A stretch of DNA of 64,000 nucleotides from Dolomedes plantarius. Lineage: Eukaryota; Arthropoda; Arachnida; Araneae; Dolomedidae. How positions within the stretch are numbered: the stretch's first letter is position 1; the number at the start of each line of letters is the position of its first letter. Made by a program: the position numbers and the translations under genes. This document shows positions 1 to 11,893 of this stretch, piece after piece. The stretch covers positions 13,521,466-13,585,465 of the forward strand of contig OU015490.1 in NCBI GenBank assembly GCA_907164885.2. The letters are read 5' to 3'. Below the pieces are notes generated by a model that saw only the letters and a program-made list of their open reading frames with translations, did not search any database and was not told the DNA's origin.

Positions 1-1072
1 TATTCTAAATCAGGACACCTGCCTTTCTTTTAGAAACAAGTATTTTCCACTTGGCAACCCTACGGCAAGATCTAACGACAGTATGCAAAGTGTGGTGTTG
101 AAAACAGCGACAAGGGCATCTTAATGTGCATTAGCAGCAGTGTTCCGTGATGTGTAAAACTATCAAAATCCAATAGCGTTTGTTATGAGCAAATAAATGC
201 AGCAATGTCAATACATTGAAATTCTTTAATTTACTTTCGGTCTTCCATTAAAAGAAACTGCCTTTAAAAAGCATTACGTCTTGAGGCTAAATTCTATCCT
301 TTAACTTACGTTGTCAAGTTACGTATCATGACAAAAGGTTTCCAAGAAATTTGACGTCGTAAATTGATTTTTCAAAGAAAGAACTTTTTTATCTGTTTAA
401 ATTTCTATAAAGCACCTGTTAGAGAAACATGTGGGAAAAAACACGAAGTACTTCAAATGCTATGAATAATTCATATTTTCATAACTAATACCGTTTTCTG
501 AATATTTTCAAATAATCTTAATTTTTGGATAAATATTCATGAGTTTTAAGCTGCCTATTACTTTCGAGAAATCAACTCTTTTCCTTACGCTTTTCGATAA
601 TTAATAGCGTGCTTGGGTATTCACTACATGTTTTAATTTAATTCTACCGGTTTCTATATTTAAACAAAGTTTAAATTGATATGGAGGCCAAATCCTCTGG
701 ATTTTTTAAAAAAATATCTGTTTCAAGCATAAGCTTAAAAGCTTTCCAAAGGAAAAACAATTGCCATTTTTGTAGGTTAATGCAAATTTACAGAAAAGTC
801 AGTTTGTCTGATTTTTTTCACGATTATTTTTTACAGGCTTCAATTTTTACTCGCGTATTTAGCGTAAGTTTAGTCACAATTAACTTTTAGTGAAGTCATA
901 CCGTCTTTAAAGCATTCTTTTAAAAAATTCACTTGTTAAAATGTTTATGACACACATAATTCAAACCCTGCAATTAATAGTTCAAAAGAACCTTAGTTTT
1001 TAGTTTTTCCTTCAGAATTAGTTTCATTATAATGTCATACATTTGGCTTTACCTTGCATATTTCACAAGCAA
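1..1072. other. AT-rich sequence, nothing recognised
   Basis: No coding region, RNA gene or bounded mobile element is recognisable here. Open frames are short and have the composition of random AT-rich sequence. Confidence 0.5.
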
Positions 1073-1770
1073 GGCGGGACCGAGGTAGCTTACAGGTGCG
1101 CGTCGACTTCCGGTGCTTAAGGGGTCAAGGAACCTTCAATCTCATTTTTAAAATTTTCAGTATTTTACTCTTCACATTAAATAATAATTAATATTCTTTT
1201 CTAGTACATTGAGAACACTTAGATTTCTCAAATAAGTATTTCATTAGAAATAAACCTGTTTTTCAAAAAGTTCTTCAAAAATGTTAGAATTTTTCAAAAT
1301 GCTCCCGCGCATTTATTTTCTCCTAATTTCTTTCAAATTTCCCAGCATTGTTTATTGAAGTATTTGCCACAAAACTGTGTGTAATACTGTGTGTAATACT
1401 AAAAAGTAGCACAAATTATTCTCAATTTGTAAATAGAGTTAAAAATTGAAAATTTTAAAATTCGTGTTTTAGGGTCCCTTGTCCACTTAAGGGTGCTCGG
1501 ATCGAATCCCATAGCTTCGTGTCTAGGCCGGATATGGGCACTTTAAATCGGTAGACTGCAAAGTCCCTCTATGAGGTCAGCGGGCGGGGAAGGTAGTCCC
1601 CCCCCCCCAGACGTCACCTCTGGGGGTTCTCAGTCAAAATTCTGGTGGCATCTAGCCAAGTCGGACTACGAACCTTGTGGTGCTATTATAAACCGGAGCC
1701 GCACTTCTCAGCCCACAGCCTATATGGACCTGTTCTGGAACTTCCTGCCCGGGGGCATTACGAACAACAC
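1073..1770 (+). repeat. SINE-1 copy a, tRNA-derived, split by a TTAA element
   Basis: A tRNA-related head (A-box-like GAGGTAGCTTACAGG near 1080, B-box-like GGATCGAATCCC near 1500) is followed by a body shared with copies at 22348-22701, 43405-43645 (minus) and 51196-51430. Shared body motifs include GCCGGATATGGGCAC and CCTTGTGGTGCTATTATAAA. The copy is interrupted between its two promoter boxes by an insertion at 1121-1486. The short frames overlapping it are SINE sequence and not protein genes. Relation to a particular tRNA is not resolved. Assignment to the SINE class rests on the tRNA-like head and four dispersed copies. Confidence 0.8.
1117..1490. mobile_element. TTAA-flanked palindromic MITE, copy 1
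   Basis: The element (1121-1486, 366 bp) lies between two TTAA tetranucleotides (1117-1120, 1487-1490) inside SINE-1 copy a. Its ends form an imperfect inverted repeat: GGGGTCAAGGAACCTT on the left and, read from the other strand, GTGGACAAGGGACCCT on the right. Removing it with one TTAA restores the SINE consensus. A second copy sits at 26366-27718. A TTAA target is typical of the piggyBac superfamily, but the terminal bases are not the usual CCC start, so the superfamily is inferred only. Confidence 0.8.
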
Positions 1771-2014
1771 AAGCGATGTGCTTTTGAGAAAGAGTTGAAA
1801 TATATTATAAATTTTCAAATTTTCTTTAAAATTTGGGTTTAGTTTAAATCTGTGTCTAATTTAAGTGTACCGAAATCTCGTAACTTTATTTATACAGTCT
1901 TATCAATAAAAACAGTGCTACTTTGCGACTTCGCTAAAAACGTTAGAGCAATATAATAACAAATAACATTTCCATAACAAGCAGCGAGATTGCGGTATCA
2001 AAACATAAATGATG
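1771..2014. other. Short AT-rich spacer
   Basis: Spacer between the SINE and the hAT-type element. Nothing recognised. Confidence 0.4.
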
Positions 2015-3248
2015 CTCTATACCAGGGAATCCCAACCTTTTTCCTACATCGACTCCTTTTAAAAAAATGATTTTCTTCATCGACCCCCTCACATTTTTCT
2101 CTATAATATAAAGCACACAACATAATTATCCTATATATAATAGCCGTTGTCTCTGTATGACACTTTCGGGCTGTACTCATCTTTCAATAGAAGCCCTCAG
2201 TAAACAAACCGCCAAATAGGCTTAATTTCAATTTCAGATGTGGATCAGAATTTTTTCTTACCTAAAAACAAATATCTTCTCCATCAAATCACATTTGTTC
2301 AGCCTATTTTTCTATAAAACATTCAGAACTAAAAAAATTGGATGTTTTTAGCTGTATATTTAACAGTTTTTAAAAATCTGTTTACTTTTGCGATGAATTC
2401 TGAAAGTAAATTAACTTGAATGTGAATGAATCGTGAAGTGAACTGTAAAAAAAGTTTTTAACTTTCATATACTTTTTCCATTATGACGTCATTTTTAGTA
2501 TTATGGCGTCAAAATGACGGGTTGGATGTCAGTCTACTACTCCAATCGCATGAAAAACTAAATAAATAAAAAATAATGAAAGGGTTTGCTTTTACAAGGT
2601 GTCGATTAAATGCAATATTTTAGATAATTCGGGTTATTTTTTAACTTTCATATACTTTTTCCATTATGACGTCAAAATGACGGGTTACCTACTAGTTATA
2701 CTAATAATTGCACATAAAGCACTTAAAGCACAATTAGACTAAGAATAGGAACAAAAAATTAGAAAAAGTGGTTCATTTGGTTTATGTTTTATTATTTTTG
2801 TACTATTTTCATTTTTAATTTCTCAAATATAAACAAGATTTCACAAACACAGGTTGTAATTGCACAAACTGCGCCAAGAGAAAGACGAAACTGCTTCTGA
2901 CTGATTGCATAGGGAGGACCCATGTGCTGTTTAAGGTCCAATGGATTTCCCCAGTTCTGCCTAGTGTTGGTACGCAAATAAAAGCCGACGTAGGCATTTG
3001 AGGCATTTTACAAAAGCGTCATGACATTCGACTTCAGATGCGTGGATCACTCTGCCCTGTGCAAATCTGCTCTTATACATATTAAAATGGATATTATTAT
3101 CTAATAACGGCATTCCTAAATATTTAAATTAAATTTTAAAACAGAAAAATTTATTATAGATCCCCAATAGACCCTAGGATACTATATACCCTTTTTAAAC
3201 TTCCATCGATCCCCAGGGGGGACCCCGTAGGGAAAACCTGCTCTATAC
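2015..3248. mobile_element. hAT-type non-autonomous element with 8-bp TSD CTCTATAC
   Basis: The element spans 2023-3240 (1218 bp). It starts CAGGGAATCCCAACC and ends GTAGGGAAAACCTG, flanked on both sides by CTCTATAC (2015-2022, 3241-3248). Terminal CAG...CTG, a GGNNTCCCAAC core and an 8-bp TSD are hAT hallmarks. A shorter relative with the same interior (TTTTTCCTACATCGAC, CATCGACCCCC) is at 39856-40568. An internal segment with AACTTTCATATACTTTTTCC and a CRE-like ATGACGTCA occurs twice (about 2458 and 2641). No transposase is visible. Confidence 0.88.
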
Positions 3249-3370
3249 TAAATAAAAACTTTCTGACAAAAAACAATGGTATTTGTAAAACGCCGTGGCA
3301 GGCATTATTTCCCAGTTCATGGAAATACAGGAAGTTTATGCCCAAGTGTTTGCAAACGCAAATACATAAT

Positions 3371-3787
3371 TTCAAGATAAAAAGAACTTTTTATATACCA
3401 TGTTTTTAAATTTTCTGTTGAATCATATAAACTTGACAATTCTATGTATTAATAAATACTTTTTTAAAAATTTTTCAATGAATTATCCCATCAACTTGAA
3501 AGAAAAGGAAGTTAATTGGAAGTTAACTTGCGCTTAACTTTTCGTTCCCGTTCCGGCCGATAGATGGCTGCACCAGTCTACAAAACAAAATTAACTGAAA
3601 ATGAATCCAATTCTGCTTAAAGATGGCTAAAAGTATTAAAAGAATGTATTGTCATCGTGATCTGAGCTATTCTAAAAGTTTCAAATGTCTAGCTAGTCGG
3701 GAAGTTAGTTAAAAATCGATTGCAAGATTTGTACTGGACAAACACACACACAAACAAGCAAGAAATCGAGTTAATAAAAACATGGTA
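3371..3787 (+). repeat. Unclassified repeat family A, copy 1
   Basis: One of five copies (also 7923-8361 minus, 10476-10893 minus, 24441-24871 plus, 29197-29623 plus). One end carries the short hairpin ATAAAAAGAACTTTTTAT; the other ends AAAAACATGGTA. The core has GATAGATGGCTGCACCAGTC and CTAGCTAGTCGGGAAGTTAG followed by a CA/CAAA-rich stretch. There is no ORF. ACCATGTTTTTA occurs inverted near both ends, which suggests a DNA-transposon derivative, but no consistent TSD is visible. Confidence 0.75.
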
Positions 3788-4337
3788 AAAATTCACGAAA
3801 CAAAAATCATGGACTCCCATAAACATTCAAGACTTATTTTTGCTTTCTATTAAGTAATTTCTTCAGTTTAACAATCACCATCAAAGAAATCAGATTATAC
3901 AGTTCTAGGCAAACTTTTATTTCTAGTTTAAAGCACTGTATCTGAATTATTAATTCCTGCAAATGATATGAAAGTTGACTAATTCGGCCATACCGATAAC
4001 CGAAATACAGAAACATTTCATGTCTCGTTAATTCACAAGCTGAACAATCTGGTTAAGTTCTATCTTACCATGTTTAAAAAATTTTTTGACAAAATGTGTA
4101 TTTGTCACCTTCTGTTAACTCTTTTTCTTAGACTCTAGGCCATTTTTTCTATTTCTCAAATGTGTCCTCAATAATACGATGGATAATTTTTTTTTCAAAA
4201 TTTCTAGGGGAAAAGCTTGAAGCCACCTCATGTGTTTAATAAAGCGCCTTCGCTAAAACATATACGAGTAATTTCCCCAATTTGCTACTACAGGGAAGGA
4301 CATGAATTTCCTTGATTCGTCATTTTCAACGAGAAAA
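3788..4337. other. AT-rich sequence, nothing recognised
   Basis: Spacer between the family A repeat and a LINE fragment. No coding or structural feature recognised. Confidence 0.4.
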
Positions 4338-4485
4338 TCATCATAATTGGCACGACAGCCCCACGTGGGCCCTGGCCTTCTCTAGAAGTTTTCCCCAGAC
4401 TACCCTCTCACCAGCCTTGGATCTCCAGTTCTTAACCTTCAAGGCACTAAAGTCCGAATCTAGGCAGTCCTTCCATCTCTTTTTT
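4338..4485 (-). pseudogene. LINE reverse-transcriptase ORF, C-terminal fragment
   Basis: On the minus strand a frame reads KRWKDCLDSDFSALKVKNW followed by RSKAGERVVWGKLLEKARA and a short tail to a stop at about 4338. This resembles the C-terminal end of a non-LTR retrotransposon polyprotein, downstream of the polymerase (pattern: K-R-W-x-D, then N-W-R, then a conserved A-R/K-x-H-x-G-L). Only the last ~45 residues keep one frame; upstream the frame is lost at an A-run near 4475. No endonuclease or polymerase motif is nearby, so it is a 5'-truncated dead copy. The clade is not certain. Confidence 0.62.
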
Positions 4486-4569
4486 TTGGTCTTCTTCTAT
4501 GTCTTTCACAGAAGGGGACTGCAGTAAAAACTTTCAGTGGTGCTCTCTCTGAGTTCATTCTCAAAAGAA

Positions 4570-5393
4570 GACTTGCCCATTTCATTCTGTTCAGCTTCAT
4601 GAACTAAGCAGAATTTGAGTTTGGAAGTGGAGTACCTTGGCCTGACGGCTTTATCTCTTGTAAGCAAGATAATTGTTATCACGGTGGGAGTGCTCAGTAG
4701 TTAAAATTTAAGAGGAAATTAGTATTAAGAAGAAAAATACGCGATAAAAAAGAAAATTAATTAAAATTAAAGAAGATAACATGAAATAATAAAAATAAGG
4801 AGTAAGAGGCCCCAAGAAAACAAGAGTTAACATCGTACAGGACATATATATTTTTATTTTTTTTTATGTTTTTGTAATATAAGTTTTTCAATTTTTTTTT
4901 TCTAGTTTTTATGTGATTTTTCGAAGTCAAGAACTGCAGTAAAAAAAAGGCCCACAGGACCATACACTTCGAAAAGAAATAACTATGGCATACGCATTGG
5001 GACAGCTAAATGTAGGGAGAGTTTTTGAAAAAGGGACACCGGCTGGGATCGAACCCGGTAATCAGCTTCATGAACGAGAAAATATATGAGTTTATAATAT
5101 AAGAAACTTTTTTTTAATTCTGGTTTAAAACGAATATTTTTTCATTTTGAATAGACAAAAGAAATACATCTTTCATCCATCGATTCCCTACAAAGAAACT
5201 TTACTTTTATTTACTCGTAAAAGATGATATTTCAGTCCTGATAAGCCGTGAATTTTGACTAAAAGTAAGAACAAATCTTTGACTGTTTCCTCAAAGAAAT
5301 TTGAAACAACAAGTGGTGCCATACTCACGAATCAAGAAAAATGGGAATTCTGGAATTAACTAACTGGATATTAATAGTACTGCCGAGTAATTA
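4570..5393. other. AT-rich sequence with a tRNA-like fragment
   Basis: The stretch is low-complexity and AT-rich apart from the tRNA-like T-arm at about 5039-5085. Confidence 0.4.
5039..5085 (-). repeat. tRNA-like B-box fragment, probable SINE remnant
   Basis: On the minus strand the sequence contains ACCGGGTTCGATCCCAGC, a near-perfect T-arm/B-box. No complete cloverleaf can be drawn. It is likely the head of a degraded tRNA-derived SINE. Confidence 0.45.
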
Positions 5394-5925
5394 TGTTACG
5401 TAAAAAACACGTTAAATCCACAATAAAATAGTAGTGGTCGTAACCGAGGCAACAACAGTTTTTATACCTACAAACTTGAGTTCCATTTTTCCTGGGCTCG
5501 TTGATTGAATAAATTCTCATTAGAAACTGCACACAAAATAAAATTTATTATTCTGTAAATTCTTCAGGCTCATACACAAATTCAAACAGAAAACACGTAA
5601 CAACTGTCTTCTATACAGCAGAAAACTCTAAAAACACAAGTCAGGATACCAGAGTCTTCAATACAATACACGCCTAACGCACTTTCAACACATTCAATTC
5701 TCAGTAGAAAAGAACTGAGTTCGAATGTCAATGTCAGGTATGTTTATAGACTTCCAAAGCGCCCCCATCGGGCAGTCAGCTAGATATCTCTAGAAACTTC
5801 CAAAAAGGTCTAGACGGTAGGTTGGCGAGCATTTGGCGAGAAAAGTAAGTCACCAAATCCATCGCCAATTTGGCGATAACTCTCATATTTGGCTATATTA
5901 CCATAGACTCGTAAATTTCGTAACA
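5394..5925 (-). mobile_element. Probable solo LTR (532 bp), no TSD found
   Basis: The segment is bounded by TGTTACG and CGTAACA, a 7-bp inverted repeat with the TG...CA ends of an LTR. Read on the minus strand it has a TATA-like GTCTATAAACATACC (about 5740) and downstream an AATAAA (about 5540), the expected U3-R-U5 order. No flanking direct repeat was found (ATTA on the left, CTTGG on the right), and no gag or pol lies beside it. It could be a solo LTR altered by recombination, or my boundaries may be wrong. Confidence 0.45.
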
Positions 5926-7922
5926 CTTGGGATTCGAAATCTTTTCGGAAATAAAGCAGTTTTTAACAAGAGAGATGGAATTTCAACCTAATGTCAACCC
6001 TTTTAGGGCAGCAGTTTTTAGTAGGTCTAAAAAGTCATTTTGACGAACCAGGCAAACTGGAACGTTTTCATGAAATTAGTTGACTTATGAAGTTGCAAAC
6101 AGGAAAAAATTCTGCATTTTTTATTTCCGACTTTTCTATTAAGAAATATTATTTTTTGACGCTGTCTCTACCACCCTAGTAACAGTTCGAACTAAAAGCT
6201 AAAGGGTGTTTAGGGTAGAGACTAATTCAGACATATTTACTAATATATCAAATAAACATTTTGCACTTTCCACAAAACAAAAATGCAAAATCCATAGGTG
6301 TCTATCTATTATCCCAAAAGGGAATAAAAACTTAAAGCGTCGTTAACTGGAACTCTATACTATTTTAATTCCGTTTTTGTTAGTATATTCATCATTAAGA
6401 TTACACGAAGGGGAATTTTTTATTTAGGATAAAACTATTTTCAATTTCAGGAAACTGGGAGTACCTCCCTAACGTGGTTCTAAGAATAACGCGTATTTTT
6501 AAAGAAAATGGAAAATCAACAAAAAATGTCATTATAGACACACTTTATTCAGATCGGACAAGTTACTTTTGATAATAATACGAAATAATTATATCTGATT
6601 CTTGAGTCATGAATAACTGGAAAATGTATTGAAATATTGTATTATGTTACATCAAAATTCCCTTCATTTACGGTATGAAATAGAATTCAATTTTTTATAA
6701 CTTTTGAATAGAGGATGACAGAACGGCAAGTGGTTGATCTAGTTTCAGGTAATTTTAATTATACCTACCAGAGGGGAATAACCCATATTTTTACTTACTT
6801 TCTCCGAGTGAAATTAGAAACTTTATATGCGTAAATAAGTTTTATAATAAACCGACTGTTTATTGAAATACAGTAAGTCAAATGGAAAATAAATCATGAA
6901 AACTGATTGTACGAACTATGAGTTTTCTAGAACTCTGGTTAACGGGAAAAACTAGTTAGCATAAATGAAAATGAAAGAACTCGGCTAGAAAAGTCATTAG
7001 ACCTGCAAATTACTTTACCGTAATCATAATTATTAACATTTTGAATATAAGACAAAGTATTCAAGATAAATGACTTCACCTCACACTCTTGCATTTTTTA
7101 TAATAGAAAGTTCTAAACTTGAATAATTTGCCTCTCTAAAAATTTTGTTAAGGATAAAAAGAAAATATTTGTTAAATTACTCAAGAGTAATAAATATGCA
7201 TAAGTTTTTCGACGGGAAATCCCTGGAGACGACGAAAAAAACCTCAACTTGAAAAATTTAAGATAAAATCAACTAAACTGTTGATTATAGAATTTTAACT
7301 TTCAATACAAGAAATCCTTTGAAGCTTAAGAAAGGCTTAGAAAAATTACTGTTGGTCTTTAAGCTCATTTATCACCTTTCATTTTATCTATTTTAAGCAG
7401 GTATTGTTTTTAGTAGTAATTAAATATGCGTTTCGGGGCTGCAGTTTAAAAAATTTTACAAGCATTTACATAATAAGTTTATTTGTTAAGAAAAGGAAAA
7501 GGTCTTTGTTGAATAAAATGACTGTTTAAAATCTTATTTGGGGACAAAATGCTTAATAAATAAGTAATAGGACTTTTTAAATCATAGGGGATTCTGACAA
7601 CATTTTTAAGTCAGCTTTACTTTAAAATGTTAATTTTTCATCGGACAATTTGCTTTTATATAATTTTTCGAAATGTTCAGCCCACACAATTTCAAGAGCA
7701 CTTTAGAAACGTGTTAACGATGGGGGAAAAAGATAATTTTAATATCACAAATCTGTCAACAAATTCTGCCAAATTGCATCATTTGTCAAATCTAAGTAAC
7801 TCTTCGAATAAGCGAAAGCGAAATAAACCTTCAACGTCTCCTTTTCTACAGCTCCTAATTATTACCAGTTTACTAAACATCTGAATTCTTATTCTGCAAA
7901 CTGATGAATACGATTATATTAT
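5926..7922. other. About 2 kb of AT-rich sequence, nothing recognised
   Basis: No coding exon, RNA gene or bounded repeat recognised on either strand. An 85-codon frame at 7627-7884 has no recognisable domain and no gene-like context. Confidence 0.5.
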
Positions 7923-8361
7923 TACCATGTTTTTATTAACTTGCTTTCTTGTTTGTTTGTGTGTGTATTTGTGTGTTTGTCCAGTACAAATTTTGCAATC
8001 GATTTTTAACTAACTTCCCGACTAGCTAGACATTTGAAACTTTTAGAATAGCTCAGAACACGATGACAATGCATTTTTTAAATACTTTTAGCCATCTTTA
8101 AGCAGAGTTTTACCATTTTTTTATTATTTTCAGTTAATTTTGTTTTGTAGACTGGTGCAGCCATCTGTTGACCGAGAGTGGAACGAAAAGTTAAACGCAA
8201 GTTAACTTCCAATTAACTTCATTTTCTTTCATGTTGATGGGGTAATTCATCAAAAAAAATTTTAAAAAGTATTTATTAATACATAGAATTGTCAAGTTTA
8301 TATGGTTCAACAGAAAATTTAAAAACATGGTATATAAAAAGTTCTTTTTATCTTGTAATTA
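7923..8361 (-). repeat. Unclassified repeat family A, copy 2
   Basis: Inverted relative to copy 1. Starts TACCATGTTTTTATTAAC and ends TTTTTATCTTGTAATTAT, with the same central motif on the other strand (GACTGGTGCAGCCATC). Confidence 0.75.
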
Positions 8362-8565
8362 TTGTTATCTCTAAGTTAATATGTTGGATACTGAAATGCT
8401 AATGCACTTTTTAAAGGTTTCCAACAGAACATCTTACGTGTAATAAACTTTTTTTGGTTTTCCTTTCGAATTTCAGAATGGGGAGAAGCATATAATTTAA
8501 AATTTCTTTCTCTAGAGAGCTTTAAAATTTCAATGAAATTCACCAGTTTCTACATAAACAGGTCA

Positions 8566-9135
8566 GTTAAGGTCAGTGGCGCCGAGAGTCAAATATAGAG
8601 GGGGGAGAGAGTCAAATAAGAGTCAAATATAGAGGGGGGCAAAGTAAAATAGATTATAACTTTTACACCTTTATTATTAAAAATACATATATACGGTTAT
8701 AAAAAATAAACGTTTATGTTATTTTATGTTATTTTATGTTATATTATCCCCTATCACACGTCAACGTGTACGCGTTTCAAATGCATTGGATTCAAGATTC
8801 CCTTTCGCGATGAAAAAACATCGTGTAGGGTTGCTTTTGAATCGCAAAAGCAAACGTCTGGAATTGGCGTTTAAACACGCTTGCGTAATTGAAATGGCGA
8901 TTAATCGCTCCTGCGTATATGGAATGACGTTTATCGTGCTTGCGTTAACGAGCGTGAGGTTACAATTTAGTATTAAGTTTTGTTATGTTTTATGATTTTA
9001 AATGAAAATTCTAATATTTTACGAACGCTAGCTAGGTAGAAACAAAAAATTAAATTTTCTAGGGGGGGGGGGGCAAGTGGGGTTGGCAAGTGCCCTCCCT
9101 TGCCCCCCCCCCTTTCCAGCGCCACTGGTTAAGGT
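8566..9135. mobile_element. hAT-type MITE with 8-bp TSD GTTAAGGT
   Basis: The element (8574-9127, 554 bp) starts CAGTGGCGCCGAGAG and ends TTCCAGCGCCACTG. It is flanked by GTTAAGGT at 8566-8573 and 9128-9135. Its interior has small tandem repeats (GAGTCAAATATAGAGGGG; TATGTTATTT) and G and C runs near the right end. It encodes no transposase. Confidence 0.88.
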
Positions 9136-9910
9136 TATACTCAAAAAGATAAGAGCGCTTCGATAAGCATCAAAATGGCGATTTCACTTCGCGACAACGG
9201 GCACCAGAATGCTTGATGCGTCAGTTCGGATATCTAAAAGCCTTATTCTTAGCTATGACGTCATGAAAATTTTTCATTCATCTCCTTCGGTGTGTCTTGG
9301 GACTGGTGTGCAATATCTGCTAGTGGATTTTTAATACCCCTTTAAATCATAAATATGCATAGCTGTATCACAGAGAACTGCTTTAAAAGTTTGAAAAACA
9401 AGATTACAAAAACGTAATATGATAGTAGAATTCCCGTTTGTTTGTTTTTTAATTTTCAAGCTTGCTGCATATTTTTTCTTTGTAATGATTAAACAGAATA
9501 CCCCGATGAAAAGTAGTACAAAAGAGATAAAACACTCGACAGAAAAACGAAGAGAAGGTGAAATGGAAAGCGAAAAACTAAGAGACAATTGAAAATCAGC
9601 CAGTGAGATAGAAAAAATTAGAATAAATAATGCATAAGAAAGATAGAAATTATAATTATAAAACTTTTTGTAGTAAAATAAAATTTTCATAATGCATAGA
9701 GGCAATTCTTTTTTGTTTATTTTGTACATAACACTGAAGTTTCCATTATCCGTGCATCAAGGAAAAAAATTCAAAAGCAAAAATAAAGATTCGAAAGAAT
9801 GTAATTGTGGTTCGTTTAAGGACATTTAACACACCATATCCAGAGGAAAAATGAAAATTGAATGCATTATTTTGATTCTATTAAATCCCGTTTAAGTCAT
9901 GATTTTTAAC
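9136..9910. other. AT-rich sequence, nothing recognised
   Basis: A 132-codon minus-strand frame (9331-9729) is composed of hydrophobic and lysine/serine-rich codons expected from AT-rich DNA and matches nothing I recognise, so I do not call it. Confidence 0.4.
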
Positions 9911-11333
9911 ATCTAAACCAGTGGTTCCCAACCCGTTGAAGTCTGGGGACCACTAAGCCAGAAATTGGACTGTGTGCGGACCACCACCACCCCTACCGAC
10001 TTGAGGGGGAACCTTCCAGGGGGGAGGTATGGGAGATATAGAATATTCCTCAGGCAAAAGGGAAATAGGATTAGCGTACTCCCATCCTAACGTATTGTTC
10101 CGCATCCGAGCGATGAGTGGTTTGAGTTTACAAACTCAAAAATTAATATGCCAGTTACCACTAATTAAATGACAGGACTTTATATAAATCAAAAATTCAG
10201 TACACTTTTTACAAATATCAGGTATGTAGACAGTTGTGAACGCTCATCCATCACGGAAAGCTAAACAATTCCAGTACCTAAATAAATCTTCGTTACACAA
10301 GGGGGAATGCAAATGTAAAATTAGTTTCTGAAACAATGATTTAAACATAACATAAGACCTTGTATTTCACCTCTTTCCTAACACTTCTTGTGACAGCCGT
10401 GTCAGATAACATACTTAATAATTCCTTAGGAATCGCTTGTCAAAATCTCTCGTAGAACTCGCACCAACCTATTTTTACCATGTTTTTATTAACTTGCTTT
10501 CTTGTTTGTGTGTGTGTTTGTCCAGTACAAATATTGCAATCGATTTTTAAGTAACTTCCCGACTAGCTAGACATTTGAAACTTTTAGAATAGCTCATAAC
10601 ACGATGACAATGCATTTTTTAAATACTTTTAGCCATCTTTAATCAGAAATAAATTCATTTTCAGTTAATTTTGTTTTGTAGACTGGTGCAGCCATCTATC
10701 GCCCGGTACGGGAAAGAAAAGTTAAATGCAAGTTAACTTCCAATTAACTTCATTTTCTTTCATGTTGATGGTATAATTCATCAAAAAAAAAATTTTTTAA
10801 GTATTTATTAATACATAGAATTGTCAAATTTATATGATTCAACAGAAAATTTAAAAACATAGTATATAAAAAGTTCTTTTTATTTTGTAATTATTACTGA
10901 GATTCCATTTTTGATTTTATTCACGTAGCAACCGTAAACCTGTGTTGCCACACAGCTCTAACCTAATTCACCCCTCTGTTATTCACCTAAGAGAAGGATT
11001 TATTATTTACCCCATGATAGACGCCGAACGTGCAATATCATCGTTTTCGTTTATCGTAAATTCCAAAACATCGCGTGTTGGCACCAAGTTGGACCTAAAC
11101 TCGTAACAGTATCATATTCTAATAATAAAATAATCATGTTAAACTTTTAAGAAATTTTAATTCAACACCTGATAGTCATCGGATATATTCGACCCATCTA
11201 GTTCAATGAACATTGCACTCAAAATTCCCATTTAATTGGCAACTTTTTTATATGTGGTGCCGTACCACACCCAAGGCTCTCGTGGACCCACCTGAGGTCC
11301 GCGGACTACCCGTTGGGAACCACTGATCTAAAC
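9911..11333. mobile_element. hAT-type element with 8-bp TSD ATCTAAAC, hosting a family A repeat
   Basis: The element (9919-11325, 1407 bp) starts CAGTGGTTCCCAACCCGTTG and ends CCCGTTGGGAACCACTG, an inverted repeat of about 15 bp. ATCTAAAC flanks both sides (9911-9918, 11326-11333). Subterminal GGACCAC/GTGGACCCACC blocks resemble other hAT elements of this family. Family A copy 3 (10476-10893) is nested within it, so that repeat arrived later. No transposase ORF remains. Confidence 0.9.
10476..10893 (-). repeat. Unclassified repeat family A, copy 3 (nested in a hAT element)
   Basis: Same orientation as copy 2, starting TACCATGTTTTTATTAAC and ending TTTTTATTTTGTAATTAT. It lies wholly inside the hAT element at 9919-11325. 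Confidence 0.75.
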
Positions 11334-11389
11334 ACTTTCTTTTCTACTAATACATATAGGGTCCTTTTTTGTAATATCTATTTTTTTCT

Positions 11390-11521
11390 GTTTACTCGCA
11401 CACCCGTCCATAAATTACCACTGGATAACTGGTACAGTGTAACAGATTTTCAAGCACAGTGTAAGAAACATGACTGCTGTTATTCATCAGAATGTGCTGT
11501 TTAGCAACGAATAAAATAACT
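11390..11521 (+). CDS. Possible terminal exon of a small cysteine-rich peptide (tentative)
   Basis: A frame ends DFQAQCKKHDCCYSSECAV before a TAG at about 11502, with AATAAA only a few bases further (near 11510). The C-x4-CC-x4-C spacing with H-D before CC recalls part of cystine-knot peptides common in arachnids, or loosely the CxxHDxC region of secreted phospholipase A2. A pyrimidine-rich tract (CTATTTTTTTCTG, ~11380) and several AG dinucleotides could give a 3' splice site, but none is compelling. No signal peptide or other cysteine-bearing exon was found nearby. It may be a chance frame. Confidence 0.25.
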
Positions 11522-11730
11522 TACATAAAAAAATCGGGTTCAACTAGCTGAGTAGGGCGGGCAAAAGTATTCGTCCTATTTAAACGACCAGAGAGGTGAT
11601 ACTGAAGTTAACTTGAACTATGTGTAACTTATGAATACAAAGTCGGTGGTAACAGGATATCTAGCTACTATTGAATATTGAGAGGTAAGAAATAAATCAA
11701 CGTATTTAATGATCAACTAATCTTAGATAT
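11522..11730. other. Unassigned spacer
   Basis: Nothing recognised. Confidence 0.3.
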
Positions 11731-11893
11731 CGTCATGGGCATATGGTAACAGAGTCTGTGAATTCGAGTCCCACTGTTACCATGGACGTTTGTAGCCATT
11801 CGGAATCGGCTCTAAGCAGTAGCTCCCTGTCTAGTTAGTTCTCGTGTAGCAAAAGTTAACAGTAGCGCTCTAAAACCAAACCAAATCCAGGTG
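11731..11893 (+). repeat. SINE-2 copy a, tRNA-derived
   Basis: Contains a B-box-like GAATTCGAGTCCCACTG and a body shared with 41557-41710: CGTAGCC.TTCGGAATCGG, then GTGTAGCAAAA.GTT, then GTAGCGCTC.AAACCAAACC. The ends of this copy are less clear than those of copy b. The tRNA-like head plus a shared unrelated body indicates a second SINE family, different from SINE-1. Confidence 0.72.

Noticed and set aside
9331..9729. 132-codon minus-strand frame
   Set aside because: Hydrophobic, Lys/Ser-rich composition expected from AT-rich DNA; no start context, splice sites or family resemblance.
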